Shown one piece after another: positions 25,504 to 33,807 of a stretch of 64,000 nucleotides of DNA. The position numbers and the translations under genes are program-made. The stretch spans positions 540,645-604,644 of the forward strand of contig JANQRA010000002.1 of assembly GCA_028284765.1 (NCBI GenBank). Direction: 5' to 3'. The first letter of the stretch is position 1. Each line of letters starts with the position of its first letter. This DNA comes from Acidimicrobiia bacterium. Its GTDB lineage: Bacteria > Actinomycetota > Acidimicrobiia > Spongiisociales > ZC4RG35. Below the pieces are notes generated by a model. That model had not been told where the DNA came from. It worked only from the letters and a program-made list of their open reading frames with translations, and did no database searches.

Positions 25504-26412
25504 TCAGTGACTTGATGTCGCAGGGCGAGCCTCGACATCCGCAGTACGACGGGCGTCGAGGTCGAACCGAGTTAGTGGACCATAGACCGCAATCGCGATG
25601 CCGATTGCGACGACAGCAAAGGTGCCAAACGCGATGGTGTTCCCGAGTGCTGCGGCCGGATCACCTGTAGCTTGCATCACCACCGCCATACCCGCCACTG
25701 ACGATCCGAGCAGAGCCGTCCAACCGACTGCCGCGTACTTCGGTTTCCGGGCCCATGGGCGCCCTCGTAGAACGCCGATCCCCACGAGGGCCAACGCCGG
25801 CACCACGATCCCAAGGTCCATGAGCTTCACGACCCAGAACACCACCGGATCCGCGAGGTATTCGGACGACGTGGGCGCATCGGACCAAGCGTCAACCAGA
25901 CCAGGGAGATGAAGACCCACTGTTAAGAAGACAGCCACGACTAGTGAAAACCAGCCAAAGAGCCGATCGACGACCCTCGACGTTGTGGCCAATTGGCTTG
26001 CATCGAGAACCACCCATGACCGCACTGCGATGAACCCAGCCAAGACGAACAGAAGGAGGTAGAGCCCGAAGAATCGCTCTGCATTGCCTGGATATCGAGA
26101 GATGTCGCCACTCATTGCGAGTTGGGCGTACATGTAGAGCCCGTAGAACGCGGGCCCTAGGGCAAGGGCTGGGCCACCAACCCTACCCTTCAAAACGAGC
26201 ACACCGGCCCAGACACTCAGCGGCGCCACCAGAAGAAGAGCAGCAACATCGCCGCCCAGGACTTGATTGGTCGCACCTTCGGACACGTGGTACTCGATCA
26301 CTTCGAACACAAGTGGGCCGAGAAGTGCGACCGTTGCTGCACCCAGCCCAAAGAGAATCAAGGCCGAGCCGAGCCATGAGTGTCGGTCGGCGAAGCGGGT
26401 TTGGGACTCCAT
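25504..26412 (-). CDS. Multispanning membrane protein, unknown
   Basis: 302 residues with about eight TM helices and little soluble sequence. Segments 'FVLAGFIAVRSWVVLDASQ' and 'VGLHLPGLVDAW' are distinctive but I do not recognise the family. Divergent from the alpha/beta hydrolase gene at 26559, with an inverted repeat between them. Confidence 0.65.
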   Translation of the reverse strand: MESQTRFADRHSWLGSALILFGLGAATVALLGPLVFEVIEYHVSEGATNQVLGGDVAALLLVAPLSVWAGVLVLKGRVGGPALALGPAFYGLYMYAQLAMSGDISRYPGNAERFFGLYLLLFVLAGFIAVRSWVVLDASQLATTSRVVDRLFGWFSLVVAVFLTVGLHLPGLVDAWSDAPTSSEYLADPVVFWVVKLMDLGIVVPALALVGIGVLRGRPWARKPKYAAVGWTALLGSSVAGMAVVMQATGDPAAALGNTIAFGTFAVVAIGIAIAVYGPLTRFDLDARRTADVEARPATSSH

Positions 26413-26446
26413 ATCGACTCTCCGTGTGCGTAGCTACCCCATCTTC

Positions 26447-26466
26447 CGACGAAAGAACGTTCGTCG
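26447..26466. promoter_or_regulatory. Inverted repeat operator between divergent genes (LexA-box-like)
   Basis: CGACGAA-N6-TTCGTCG, perfect 7-bp arms. The inner 14 nt (CGAAAGAACGTTCG) match the actinobacterial SOS consensus CGAAC-N4-GTTCG at 9 of 10 positions, differing at one arm base. Position 35 nt upstream of the minus-strand gene and 93 nt upstream of the plus-strand gene suits an operator. Confidence 0.45.
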
Positions 26467-26558
26467 ACAGTGCCGATGGTCACGACCGGTAGCGACAAGT
26501 GGCTCTGTCGCTGGTCGTCGTTTCCGAGTACCTGTGAGCTACCCAAGGAAAGCGAAAC

Positions 26559-28106
26559 ATGGACTCAACAAGTGTCCAGCCATCCAAGCCTCCTCGCACG
26601 TCTGACTTCGATTCAGGGCATGAGAATCAAGGCTCGAATGCAGTCTGGAACGACTGGAGGCTGTCGTTCGTCACCGCCGCTGGCATCGGTTTGGGATTTG
26701 CACTTCTGAGCGCCTGGCTCACACCGAGGGGACCGGTCACCACGGCCGAGGCACTGGTCTCTATGGGAGCAGCGCTAGGGGTAGGCATCATTGCGGGACT
26801 GATGACCGGCCATAAGTCGGCGGTACTGGTCGTGATGCCGGTGGTGTTCATCGTCGCATTGGAGTTCGCTCGCATCGGGATGGCCGGCCCGACTGTTGAC
26901 GGCATCAACCTGACGTCCTCCCTCGGCATCGTTGCCTTCATTCTCGGGCGAGTATTTCACGGCACATTGGTGGTCTTGCCGATGGTCATAGGCGGTATCT
27001 ACGGAGTTTGGCTCGCCGGTCGAATGAGCAGCGAGGCTACCGACGCATTCGGACGTGCGGCCTGGGTCGTCACGGGGATCGCAACCATCGCCCTAGTGGC
27101 CTTGGGCTTGTTCATCGCTAGGCCAGCCTCGACTGCTGCCATTGTGGGTGCCGACGGAGCCCCGGTCGAAGCAAGCATCGCCGAGTTGATCACCGTCGAG
27201 ATTGGAGAACACGACCAATCGATGATGATCCGCGGTCGCAGCGTTGACCATCCCGTGTTGCTGTACTTGGCGGGTGGGCCGGGTGGAACCGACATCGGAG
27301 CGATGCGACGCGACGTCGGACTCGAACAAGACTTCGTCGTGGTCACCTGGGACCAGCGCGGCGCCGGGAAGTCCTATTCAGCTCTCGATCCGATCGAGAC
27401 TTTCACACTGGACCAGCTCGTCGCAGACACCATCGAGGTGACCAGCTACCTGAGAGATCGATTCGAAAAGGACAAGATCTACTTGGTGGGCCAGTCGTGG
27501 GGCTCGACGCTTGGGGTTCTAGCAGCCAACAAGAGGCCTGACCTGTATCACGCGTTTGTCGGTGTGGGCCAAATGGTCAGCCAGAGAGAAACCGACATCC
27601 TGTTCTGGGAGGACACCCTTGCCTGGGCCGAGACCTCGGGGAACGACGGGCTCGCGGAGGTGCTCCGTGAACAAGGGCCACCCCCCTACTCCGACGTCTA
27701 CAACTATGACCCGATCGTTTCCAACGAGCACTCATGGAACTCATATCCGGGACTCGACCTGAGCCACGAGATGCCAGGGTCATTGTTCGTACCCGAGTAC
27801 ACCTTCATGGACCGCGTGAATGCATTCAAAGGGTTCCTAGACACCAACGGAGTTCTCTACCCGATGATCCAAGATGTTGACTTCAGACAAGACGTGCCCA
27901 GGTTGGATGTCCCCTACTACATGGTTCTGGGCGAGCACGAAGCGAGAGGGCGAGCAGTCTTGGCGGACGAGTGGTACCAAGTTCTCGACGCTCCGATCAA
28001 GGCAAGATTTACCTTCGAAGGATCCGGGCACCGACCCAACTTCGACCGACCGGGCGACTTCGTGAACGTGATGAGAACGGTCCTGTCTGAAACCGCCAAC
28101 GGTTAG
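26559..28106 (+). CDS. Membrane-anchored alpha/beta hydrolase (S33 proline iminopeptidase-like)
   Basis: 515 residues. The N-terminal ~200 residues hold about five TM helices; residues ~205-515 form an alpha/beta hydrolase with oxyanion loop 'LAGGPGGTD', 'VTWDQRGAGKSY', nucleophile 'VGQSWGSTLG' (G-x-S-x-G) and histidine in 'GSGHRPNF'. These are peptidase S33/prolyl aminopeptidase hallmarks. The hydrolase would sit on one membrane face; the extra multi-TM module is unusual. Substrate unknown. Confidence 0.8.
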   Translation: MDSTSVQPSKPPRTSDFDSGHENQGSNAVWNDWRLSFVTAAGIGLGFALLSAWLTPRGPVTTAEALVSMGAALGVGIIAGLMTGHKSAVLVVMPVVFIVALEFARIGMAGPTVDGINLTSSLGIVAFILGRVFHGTLVVLPMVIGGIYGVWLAGRMSSEATDAFGRAAWVVTGIATIALVALGLFIARPASTAAIVGADGAPVEASIAELITVEIGEHDQSMMIRGRSVDHPVLLYLAGGPGGTDIGAMRRDVGLEQDFVVVTWDQRGAGKSYSALDPIETFTLDQLVADTIEVTSYLRDRFEKDKIYLVGQSWGSTLGVLAANKRPDLYHAFVGVGQMVSQRETDILFWEDTLAWAETSGNDGLAEVLREQGPPPYSDVYNYDPIVSNEHSWNSYPGLDLSHEMPGSLFVPEYTFMDRVNAFKGFLDTNGVLYPMIQDVDFRQDVPRLDVPYYMVLGEHEARGRAVLADEWYQVLDAPIKARFTFEGSGHRPNFDRPGDFVNVMRTVLSETANG

Positions 28107-28401
28107 GCGAAATGCGACTTCCAAGAGTTCATCACTGATTCGGCCCCGAATCTGGTTCCCCAGCGCACACCCCGACAAGGCCGCGGTGCTTGGCAGTCCC
28201 AAGGCCAGCAGGCCTGCCGGCTGGAAGGTCCCGCTTGACCTAGCGGAGAGGGTTTCCGACCTTGCCGGATTCCGCCAAGTGATACTCGGCAGGAGTGAGC
28301 TGCCATCTTGAACGCTCGCAACGCTCCGCGGTTTTTGAGCCGATGTCCTCTACCCGACGTGTGGCGCGACGTGTAAGTCATTAAGAAGAAAGGAGGTTGC
28401 A

Positions 28402-28761
28402 ATGACCTACACGGCGCAACCGGATGTCATGCGTCAGACGTCCGACAGAATGTGGCACGTGATCACAACGATCATTGCCGTACTCGGAGTTGTCAGCGCT
28501 GCCGTAGGGGCCTGGATCTACTGGGGCCCGGAGGCAGGAACGCTCTCACTCTTTGGGTGGACGTGGAACGTTGTCGACCTCTCCGAGCTCTGGGCGCCCT
28601 TCCTGATGATCGGTGGCGGCTTGGCCGCGACACTGTCAATGGGGATCGAGGCAGCCCGTGACTGGGAGGCCGAGAACAGCAGCTGGTTGGTTGCAGCTGA
28701 AGGCCTGGTGACTGTGGCTGGAATCGCAGCGATCGTCATCGGTGCCATCCTGCTGTTCTGA
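28402..28761 (+). CDS. Small membrane protein (three helices)
   Basis: 119 residues, ATG behind AAAGGAGG. Helices ~20-42, ~62-80 and ~97-118. Trp-rich loop 'WIYWGPEAGTLSLFGWTW'. Not recognised. Its own terminator follows at 28780. The 295-nt upstream gap has several GGCC-containing short inverted repeats but no clear site. Confidence 0.68.
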   Translation: MTYTAQPDVMRQTSDRMWHVITTIIAVLGVVSAAVGAWIYWGPEAGTLSLFGWTWNVVDLSELWAPFLMIGGGLAATLSMGIEAARDWEAENSSWLVAAEGLVTVAGIAAIVIGAILLF

Positions 28762-28779
28762 TCGACCTCCAGCATTGAA

Positions 28780-28810
28780 GACCCTCGAGCTTGCTCGGGG
28801 GTCTTTCTTT
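28780..28810 (+). terminator. Intrinsic terminator
   Basis: GACCCTCGAGC (28780-28790), TT, GCTCGGGGGTC (28793-28803): 11-bp stem with one G.U pair, then TTTCTTT. Ends the gene at 28402-28761. Confidence 0.8.
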
Positions 28811-29188
28811 GGTTCGAAGGTCGAGGGACGCAGAGAAGTAGGTACGACGTCGAAGGCTCACTGGGTGAAGCGCAGGATGACCGCCAACGCGGCGAGTACA
28901 AGAAACGACAAAGCCCACGAAGCTCTTTCCTCGGCAGCATTACCTGCCTGGTACCAGGATCGCCGACTCCTCTTGTCGGCCTCTCAGCCGAGAAGACTCC
29001 CGGCTCTCCCTTTGCCTCATGGGCCTTGCCAAAGGCCAATAGAGCGGAACCCGCAAGCTTGCGGTAGGGCCGAACGTCACTAGTTGAGACGAAGCCTCCA
29101 AAGAAGGAGTACGGCCCTGGCGCGGCGACGATTCTCGTGGTCAATTGAGGGCTGAAGCCGGAGCGGCCGCACCGCAACAAGGAACCAA
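28811..29188. other. 378-nt intergenic region with palindrome and DosR-like box
   Basis: Holds the perfect 14-bp palindrome CCGCAAGCTTGCGG (29051-29064) immediately before box (c) at 29066-29081. On the minus strand a short frame ends in a transmembrane-like segment but has no start codon after the preceding stop; it may be a decayed small membrane gene. Confidence 0.45.
29066..29081. promoter_or_regulatory. DosR-like box candidate (c)
   Basis: AGGGCCGAACGTCACT, identical over 16 nt to the reverse complement of 31911-31926. Its GGGCC-N4-GTCAC core matches the DosR core GGGACTWWAGTCCC at 10 of 14 positions by my alignment. It lies 107 nt before the gene at 29189. Confidence 0.5.
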
Positions 29189-29380
29189 ATGGAGAGCCAT
29201 CGCACTTTCATCTATGCAGCGGTCATCGTGATCTCGATTGGAATCACGTTCAACACGACCATGAGTGACTCGATGGGTGGGCTCGGCACTGTCTTCATCG
29301 CGATCGGGGGCTTGCTCCTCATCGCCGGGATGAGCAGGAAGCGAGCCGCGGAGAAGTCCGACGACGACTCAGAAGCGTGA
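29189..29380 (+). CDS. Small two-helix membrane protein
   Basis: 63 residues. Helices ~7-25 and ~31-48 ('GTVFIAIGGLLLIAGM'), then an acidic tail. ATG preceded by AAGGAACC. Function unknown. Preceded by DosR-like box (c), which suggests induction with the stress genes. Confidence 0.65.
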   Translation: MESHRTFIYAAVIVISIGITFNTTMSDSMGGLGTVFIAIGGLLLIAGMSRKRAAEKSDDDSEA

Positions 29381-29438
29381 AAGAACCCATGTACAGCGAG
29401 ATCCCGCCCTCAATCCGTTCATGAGCGGACACGAGGGT

Positions 29439-29699
29439 TTAGAGGCGACTACGACGACGACGACGCGCCAGCCACACTCCGACTACGGGGGCCAAGCCAA
29501 GTATTGCGACTGTGACGAGACCAGCAAGGAAGTTGTGGTTGAACACCTCAGCAATCGAGGACTCGTAGCCATCGGATGTACCCACGAGTATCACGAAGTT
29601 GACAGCAACGATGGCACCGGTGACCGCTCCGATCCCGCCGCCTACGAGGATGTCGATCAACCATTCACGTTTGCCGGAGGGTTGAGTTCGGGCTGTCAT
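29439..29699 (-). CDS. Small membrane protein
   Basis: 86 residues from ATG 29699; a longer frame to 29783 overlaps the osmC gene and is unlikely. Helices ~17-42 ('GGGIGAVTGAIVAVNFVILV') and ~58-78, ending in a run of arginines. Convergent with the gene at 29189. It follows the osmC-like gene by 5 nt, so it is likely cotranscribed. Not recognised. Confidence 0.6.
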   Translation of the reverse strand: MTARTQPSGKREWLIDILVGGGIGAVTGAIVAVNFVILVGTSDGYESSIAEVFNHNFLAGLVTVAILGLAPVVGVWLARRRRRSRL

Positions 29700-29704
29700 T
29701 GACG

Positions 29705-30160
29705 TCAGCCCACCACGGACGTCGGGAGCGACACCTTGGGGACCACCTCGACCACAGACGAAACCGATCGACTGATGAGACACACGGACTCCGCCTTAGC
29801 GAGCAGCCGCAACGCTTTGTCAATGTCCTCTTCCCGATAGACAACGACGTGGGGTCTCAGCTCGACCCTGTCCATCGTGTACAGCCGATCGCCACCTCGC
29901 TGAAGGTGACCCGCCGCCTCATCAGCGTACGACGCCACTTCGAGCCTTGCGATGTCAGCAATTGCAAAGAACGTCGTCATCAGACATGACGACAGCGACG
30001 CCACGTACAGGTGTTCCGGGCTCCACACATCCTCAGGACCGCCGAATTCTGGCGGTGTGGCAACGTCCACAGACCTGAGATGTCCATCGGGTGACGTCAA
30101 TTCGGCGATGCGATCACGGCCCGAAGTCAGATCCACTCGATAGTCATGCGACTCGATCAA
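29705..30160 (-). CDS. OsmC-family protein (thiol peroxidase fold)
   Basis: 151 residues from a TTG at 30160, chosen because AAAGGAG lies 7 nt upstream; the ATG at 30202 has none. OsmC/Ohr fold: 'VATPPEFGGPEDVWSPEHLYVASLSSC' in part, with the two redox cysteines in 'SLSSCLMTTF' and 'ESVCLISRS'. The 'WSPEHL' type is the YhfA/OsmC-like branch, reducing organic peroxides or acting as a stress protein. DosR-like box (b) lies upstream in the shared divergent region. Confidence 0.85.
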   Translation of the reverse strand: MIESHDYRVDLTSGRDRIAELTSPDGHLRSVDVATPPEFGGPEDVWSPEHLYVASLSSCLMTTFFAIADIARLEVASYADEAAGHLQRGGDRLYTMDRVELRPHVVVYREEDIDKALRLLAKAESVCLISRSVSSVVEVVPKVSLPTSVVG

Positions 30161-30607
30161 TTCGGCTCTCCTTTGGCGACTTCTGCCTTGATCGTTGTTC
30201 ATGTCGGACCAAACAGCCAGAGGCGAAGTTCCCGATTCCAAATCGCGACGAGGAGCCAATCAGAGGAGAAGCCGAGCGACTGGCGCGCCAACTGTGGCCA
30301 AGGCCAAGCCAGAGATCATGCAAACGAGAAGGGGGTTCACGCAGTGCCAGGAAAACGCCGGGGGCTTGCAATGACCGTGTGAAGGAGCATTCTGAGGCCC
30401 GACGTCATCGTTCAAGTCTGTTCGCCACATGCGACCAGCTTTCTCCTGAGTCTCGCGTTCGCTAGAGGCAGCCGTCCGGTTTCGATCGGGACAGGATCCT
30501 TAGAGACTTTGGCCTCTGGCAGCCAACAGCACGGCTGGACAAACTCGTAGATACGACCAGCGAACTATCTAGTGGAAGCCCACTCGAGTCACCGACAAGG
30601 AGGAGGC
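30161..30607. other. 447-nt intergenic region
   Basis: Between divergent osmC and the small acidic-protein gene. It carries DosR-like box (b). A 57-codon plus-strand frame (ATG 30201) lacks a ribosome site and domain features, so it is not called. Confidence 0.45.
30505..30519. promoter_or_regulatory. DosR-like box candidate (b)
   Basis: Reverse complement is CCAGAGGCCAAAGTC, identical over 15 nt to 12207-12221. Best 14-mer matches the DosR core at 10 positions by eye. It is 88 nt before the gene at 30608. Confidence 0.45.
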
Positions 30608-30853
30608 ATGAGCCGGAAGAAGGATCGCCTGTTGGCCAGGGCCAGAGAAGAAGCCGAGGGCACGGAGCTCCATGAAGACCCGTACGCCGATCAAGCGATT
30701 GACGTCGAAAGGGAAGGGGCTCAGGGAGTGGAGGTCTTTGAGGATCCGAATGCAACGACTCCAGCAGACACCCTTCGACAGGGCTCACCGGGGCACGAGT
30801 CACTGGTCGGCAATGACCACGACGACCCCGATGATTGGCCCGAGGTGGACTAG
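30608..30853 (+). CDS. Small hydrophilic acidic protein
   Basis: 81 residues, ATG behind AAGGAGGAGGC, a very strong ribosome site. Basic start (MSRKKDRLLARAREEAEG) and strongly acidic remainder ending 'DDPDDWPEVD'; no hydrophobic core, probably disordered. Not recognised; resembles stress-induced intrinsically disordered proteins only in composition. Box (b) upstream. Confidence 0.65.
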   Translation: MSRKKDRLLARAREEAEGTELHEDPYADQAIDVEREGAQGVEVFEDPNATTPADTLRQGSPGHESLVGNDHDDPDDWPEVD

Positions 30854-30936
30854 ACACGGAGCCTTCTGATATTTGGGCAGACCTGCTCTATCGACTTCGT
30901 CCACGCCGACGCACATTGGTGGGGAAAGGAGAAGAA

Positions 30937-31197
30937 ATGAGCGAGTTGAACCCAAGCCAAATCAGGGCGAGCGAAAGGGCCTACCACCTGCGTGACTTCG
31001 GTTACCACGCAACCGTCTTTGTCTTCATCAACGCTTTGTTGGTGATTGTGGATGTGAGAGCCGGCTCCGGTAGCCAGGCGATTCTCGGTTTGGATTGGGC
31101 GTACTGGGTGATTCTCTTCTGGGGTCTCGGGCTTGTCAGCCATGCGGTGTATGCGTTTTCGAGCGCATCTGACCACAACGAGAGCCTCGGTCCGTGA
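30937..31197 (+). CDS. 2TM-domain small membrane protein
   Basis: 86 residues, ATG behind GAAAGGAG. Matches the 2TM (PF13239) pattern: amphipathic start 'ERAYHLRDFGYHATVFVFIN', first helix, short loop, then 'YWVILFWGLGLVSHAVYAF'. Same fold as 38984 and 46117, but more divergent. These domains are often attached to LytTR or histidine kinases; stand-alone function unknown. Confidence 0.78.
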   Translation: MSELNPSQIRASERAYHLRDFGYHATVFVFINALLVIVDVRAGSGSQAILGLDWAYWVILFWGLGLVSHAVYAFSSASDHNESLGP

Positions 31198-31280
31198 GCA
31201 GGGAGCACCACGTTGCCTGAGTTCGGCCTTCTGGCGTTGCTATACACCGAGCACCATCACCTGGCGTTCGGTGTCAGCAT

Positions 31281-31838
31281 TCAGCCAACTTGACGACTGG
31301 GTCCCGCTGATTCGTGATCAGCTCGGACCGCCAAGACCTCGGCGATCGCGTGTGTCCACTCCGATATCGAATCCCAGTCTCGAAAATCGCCTTCGGGCGC
31401 CTTGACCGCCGACATGATCGCCCTCTCGCCGAAGCTGAGAACGTCAACATCGACCTTTCCGGCAAAGACCCGATGATCGCGAGCAGGAATCTTCTCCAGG
31501 ATCGAGGAGATGTCGACCGCATCGTCGGCGGACTGGGGCTCATCGCCCAACGGGCCGCTGGAGAAGAGCCATATTGGCGACGTTGTCCCACTTTCGACCA
31601 GGCGATTGGCGAGCTTCCTGGCCGGCTTGGTCCAACGCCCGGCATACACCGCGCTGCCGAGGATGACCGCATCGAATGCGGACACATCGTCCACTGCCTT
31701 CGGGTCCGCAACCGTCACTGCGAATCCTGCGCCAGTGAGCTCTTTGGCGATGTGGTCGGCGATCTCGGCGGTCGAACCGTGTTTTGACCCAGCGGAAACG
31801 AGCACCCGGAACCCGTCATCCAGGGAGCGAGACATCAT
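31281..31838 (-). CDS. Flavodoxin-like protein (HemG/protoporphyrinogen oxidase-type flavodoxin)
   Basis: 185 residues from the ATG at 31838 behind AAAGGA. Flavodoxin_5 features: 'VLVSAGSKHGSTAEIADHIAKEL' in part (FMN phosphate loop), 'DAVILGSAVYAGRWTKPARK' and 'PIWLFSSGPLG'. Cytosolic FMN redox protein; such proteins can serve as menaquinone-linked oxidases or stress flavodoxins. DosR-like box (d) lies 73 nt upstream, shared with the divergent stress protein gene. Confidence 0.82.
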   Translation of the reverse strand: MMSRSLDDGFRVLVSAGSKHGSTAEIADHIAKELTGAGFAVTVADPKAVDDVSAFDAVILGSAVYAGRWTKPARKLANRLVESGTTSPIWLFSSGPLGDEPQSADDAVDISSILEKIPARDHRVFAGKVDVDVLSFGERAIMSAVKAPEGDFRDWDSISEWTHAIAEVLAVRADHESAGPSRQVG

Positions 31839-31910
31839 CAGTCCTTTCGATTGCGTGGAATCCAAGATGTCAGCCTCCAACAGAATTATCTAGAGGACAT
31901 TGGCCCAAAC

Positions 31911-31926
31911 AGTGACGTTCGGCCCT
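31911..31926. promoter_or_regulatory. DosR-like box candidate (d)
   Basis: Minus-strand reading is AGGGCCGAACGTCACT, a 16-nt exact copy of 29066-29081. It sits in the divergent region between the flavodoxin gene (73 nt) and the universal stress protein gene (131 nt). Confidence 0.5.
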
Positions 31927-32057
31927 GACGATCGTTGACTCAGAAGGGTGTAATGGCGGTTGAGGGAACCCCGCGCGCCGACAGGAACCCTCGGTTGGCA
32001 CCGCTGTCGGCCGGTCGACACGACGACCGAAATAGGTCCCACTGATTGGAGGAACGG

Positions 32058-32510
32058 TTGCCTTTCAAATCTCTCGCTCTGGCTTCGGACGGTTCAGACC
32101 ACGCACGCGTGGCCGCACTTCTGGCGGGTCGCCTGAGCGCGAGATTGGAAGTCCCGGTCCACATTGTCAGCGTCGTTCCATCGACCGCCGTGTACATACC
32201 GGGGCCAGCGGTCGGACAAACCACGGCCGAGAACATCCTGCTTCAGCATCGCGACCTACTCATCGAAGCGAGCCATGCAATCGTCGAAGAGGCAAGCAAC
32301 CAGATACTCGAGGCCGGCGGGACAGTCGGCAAAGTGGAGGTCGTGGTCGGCGACACAGCCTCGGAGATCGTTGCCTTTGCATCCAGGCAGGCCGCCGATT
32401 GCATTGTCATGGGCCGACGTGGCCTTGGAAATGTGTCAGGGCTCTTCGCTGGGAGTGTCTCCCACAAGGTGGGTCAGATCGCCAAAACGGCGGTGATGAC
32501 TACGGCGTGA
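32058..32510 (+). CDS. Universal stress protein, UspA family
   Basis: 150 residues from TTG 32058, with GGAGG 6 nt upstream; an in-frame TTG at 32046 would put that site inside the gene. Single UspA domain: 'SLALASDGSDHARVAALLAG' in part, 'VVGDTASEIVAFA' and ATP-binding 'GRRGLGNVSGLFAGSVSHKV'. Cytoplasmic. Another GGGAC half-site (reverse of 32034-32040) lies just before the start. Likely part of the dormancy-type group. Confidence 0.86.
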   Translation: MPFKSLALASDGSDHARVAALLAGRLSARLEVPVHIVSVVPSTAVYIPGPAVGQTTAENILLQHRDLLIEASHAIVEEASNQILEAGGTVGKVEVVVGDTASEIVAFASRQAADCIVMGRRGLGNVSGLFAGSVSHKVGQIAKTAVMTTA

Positions 32511-32630
32511 GCCGACCGAGGCTCCCACATCGATCTGACGTTCCTGGAATCCACACGCTGACCGCGACAATCGCCAATCCAAGGCCGAAGGCCTCTGACG
32601 CTATGCGTCTGATTTTCGTACGATCGAAGA

Positions 32631-33779
32631 ATGTTCGAAATGGTCGATCGAGACTCCCTGGACGGCCGATTAAAACGACTCCTTCAGCTGTCGCTTGGCT
32701 ATCCCGGGATGGTGAGTCTCTATTTCAGAGTCGGGAGCGAGTTCGCGGAGGCGCGTTCCATCAGACCTCGACTTCGCGCGCTCCTCGATCAACCCCGAAG
32801 CGTTCTTGATACGCGAGACCTGTCCCGTGAAGAATCTGAAGCCCTCCGGAGTGCCATCGAAGCCCTGACTGGGCTGGAAAAGGAAGTCGGTTCGCACCCA
32901 GGCCGAGCTGCGGTCATCTTCGAGTCGGAAGAGGCTGAGGAGCACACACGACTCTTGATCTCCGACGCCGTGTGGGATGTTGGAGTCGCCGGACGTCGGC
33001 CGTACATACGCCCTCTGGTGTCAGCTGTGGAATCGCTTCGGAACGTTGCTGCCCTCGTTGTGGAATCGAGATCGGCGGACCTGATCGTGGATGCGCTGAA
33101 TCGTCCCTCGAAACCGCAGACTTTCCGGGGCAAGTATCCAAGGAAATCCAACCGGGCCGGGTGGTTTGCTCTCGACGAGCGTCGCAACCAACAGCGCGCT
33201 CGCGAAGCGAGGAGGAAGTTGATTGACCAGGTTGTCCGGCAGCTAGCGAGTGAGGAGCGTCGGCGCTCGCTCGATTCGATTTACCTCGCCGGGCAGGAGA
33301 AGGTCACAAACGAGTTCGCGAAACGCATGCCGGAGAACCTTGGAGACAAATGCTTCCAAATCGTGGTCGACACCCACACCGCGACACCGGCAGACATCCT
33401 CAGTCAGGTACTAATGGCGGAGCAACGCAGGACCCGTCTTGCAGCGGAGAAGCTCTGGGAGGAAGTGACCGCGGAGGCTACGCCCGTCAGGGAAGGCGTG
33501 GTAGGTGTTGCCGCAGTGGCCGAGGCAGCCAATCGCGGAGCCGTGAGGAAGCTCCTGATCAGCGGAACCGACCCGGTCTCGGGCTGGGAGTGCTCATTGT
33601 GCTGGGCGGTTCAGGTCCACGAAGGTGACTGTCGCTTGTGTGGTGCGCCGCTGGTCGAGGCTTTTGATGTCCTTGACTCCATAACCCACCAAGTGCTCAA
33701 CACTGGCGGTCAGGTCTCGCAGCTGACTGCGCCGATCAAAGACAGCAAGCTTCGGACCGTCGCAGTCGTCAGGTATTGA
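32631..33779 (+). CDS. baeRF-like (bacterial archaeo-eukaryotic release factor) protein with zinc ribbon
   Basis: 382 residues. N-terminal and middle regions follow the baeRF/Vms1-like pattern: 'LSLGYPGMVSLYFRVG', 'HPGRAAVIFESEEAEE', 'VGVAGRRPYIRPLVSAVESL' in part, and an RNase-H-like middle domain with 'NVAALVVESRSADLI'. The C-terminus has a zinc ribbon (C-x2-C ... C-x2-C in 'WECSLCW' and 'CRLCG') and 'GGQVSQL'. Members bind ribosomes or tRNA; Rv2629 of the M. tuberculosis DosR regulon is a related release-factor-like protein. Catalytic glutamine loop not confirmed. Function in ribosome rescue or hibernation inferred. Confidence 0.65.
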   Translation: MFEMVDRDSLDGRLKRLLQLSLGYPGMVSLYFRVGSEFAEARSIRPRLRALLDQPRSVLDTRDLSREESEALRSAIEALTGLEKEVGSHPGRAAVIFESEEAEEHTRLLISDAVWDVGVAGRRPYIRPLVSAVESLRNVAALVVESRSADLIVDALNRPSKPQTFRGKYPRKSNRAGWFALDERRNQQRAREARRKLIDQVVRQLASEERRRSLDSIYLAGQEKVTNEFAKRMPENLGDKCFQIVVDTHTATPADILSQVLMAEQRRTRLAAEKLWEEVTAEATPVREGVVGVAAVAEAANRGAVRKLLISGTDPVSGWECSLCWAVQVHEGDCRLCGAPLVEAFDVLDSITHQVLNTGGQVSQLTAPIKDSKLRTVAVVRY

Positions 33780-33807
33780 GTTTCCAGATCCCGACGTTTG
33801 TGTCGTG

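Noticed and set aside
28227..28240. GGTCCCGCTTGACC as another DosR-like box upstream of 28402
   Set aside because: Only the ends are palindromic; matches to the core are near chance and it is ~160 nt from the start.
28818..28960. Short minus-strand frame ending in a TM-like segment
   Set aside because: A stop precedes it without any start codon; perhaps decayed, not callable as a gene.
30201..30374. 57-codon plus-strand frame between osmC and the acidic protein gene
   Set aside because: No ribosome site, Arg/Gln-rich composition typical of noncoding GC-rich DNA.
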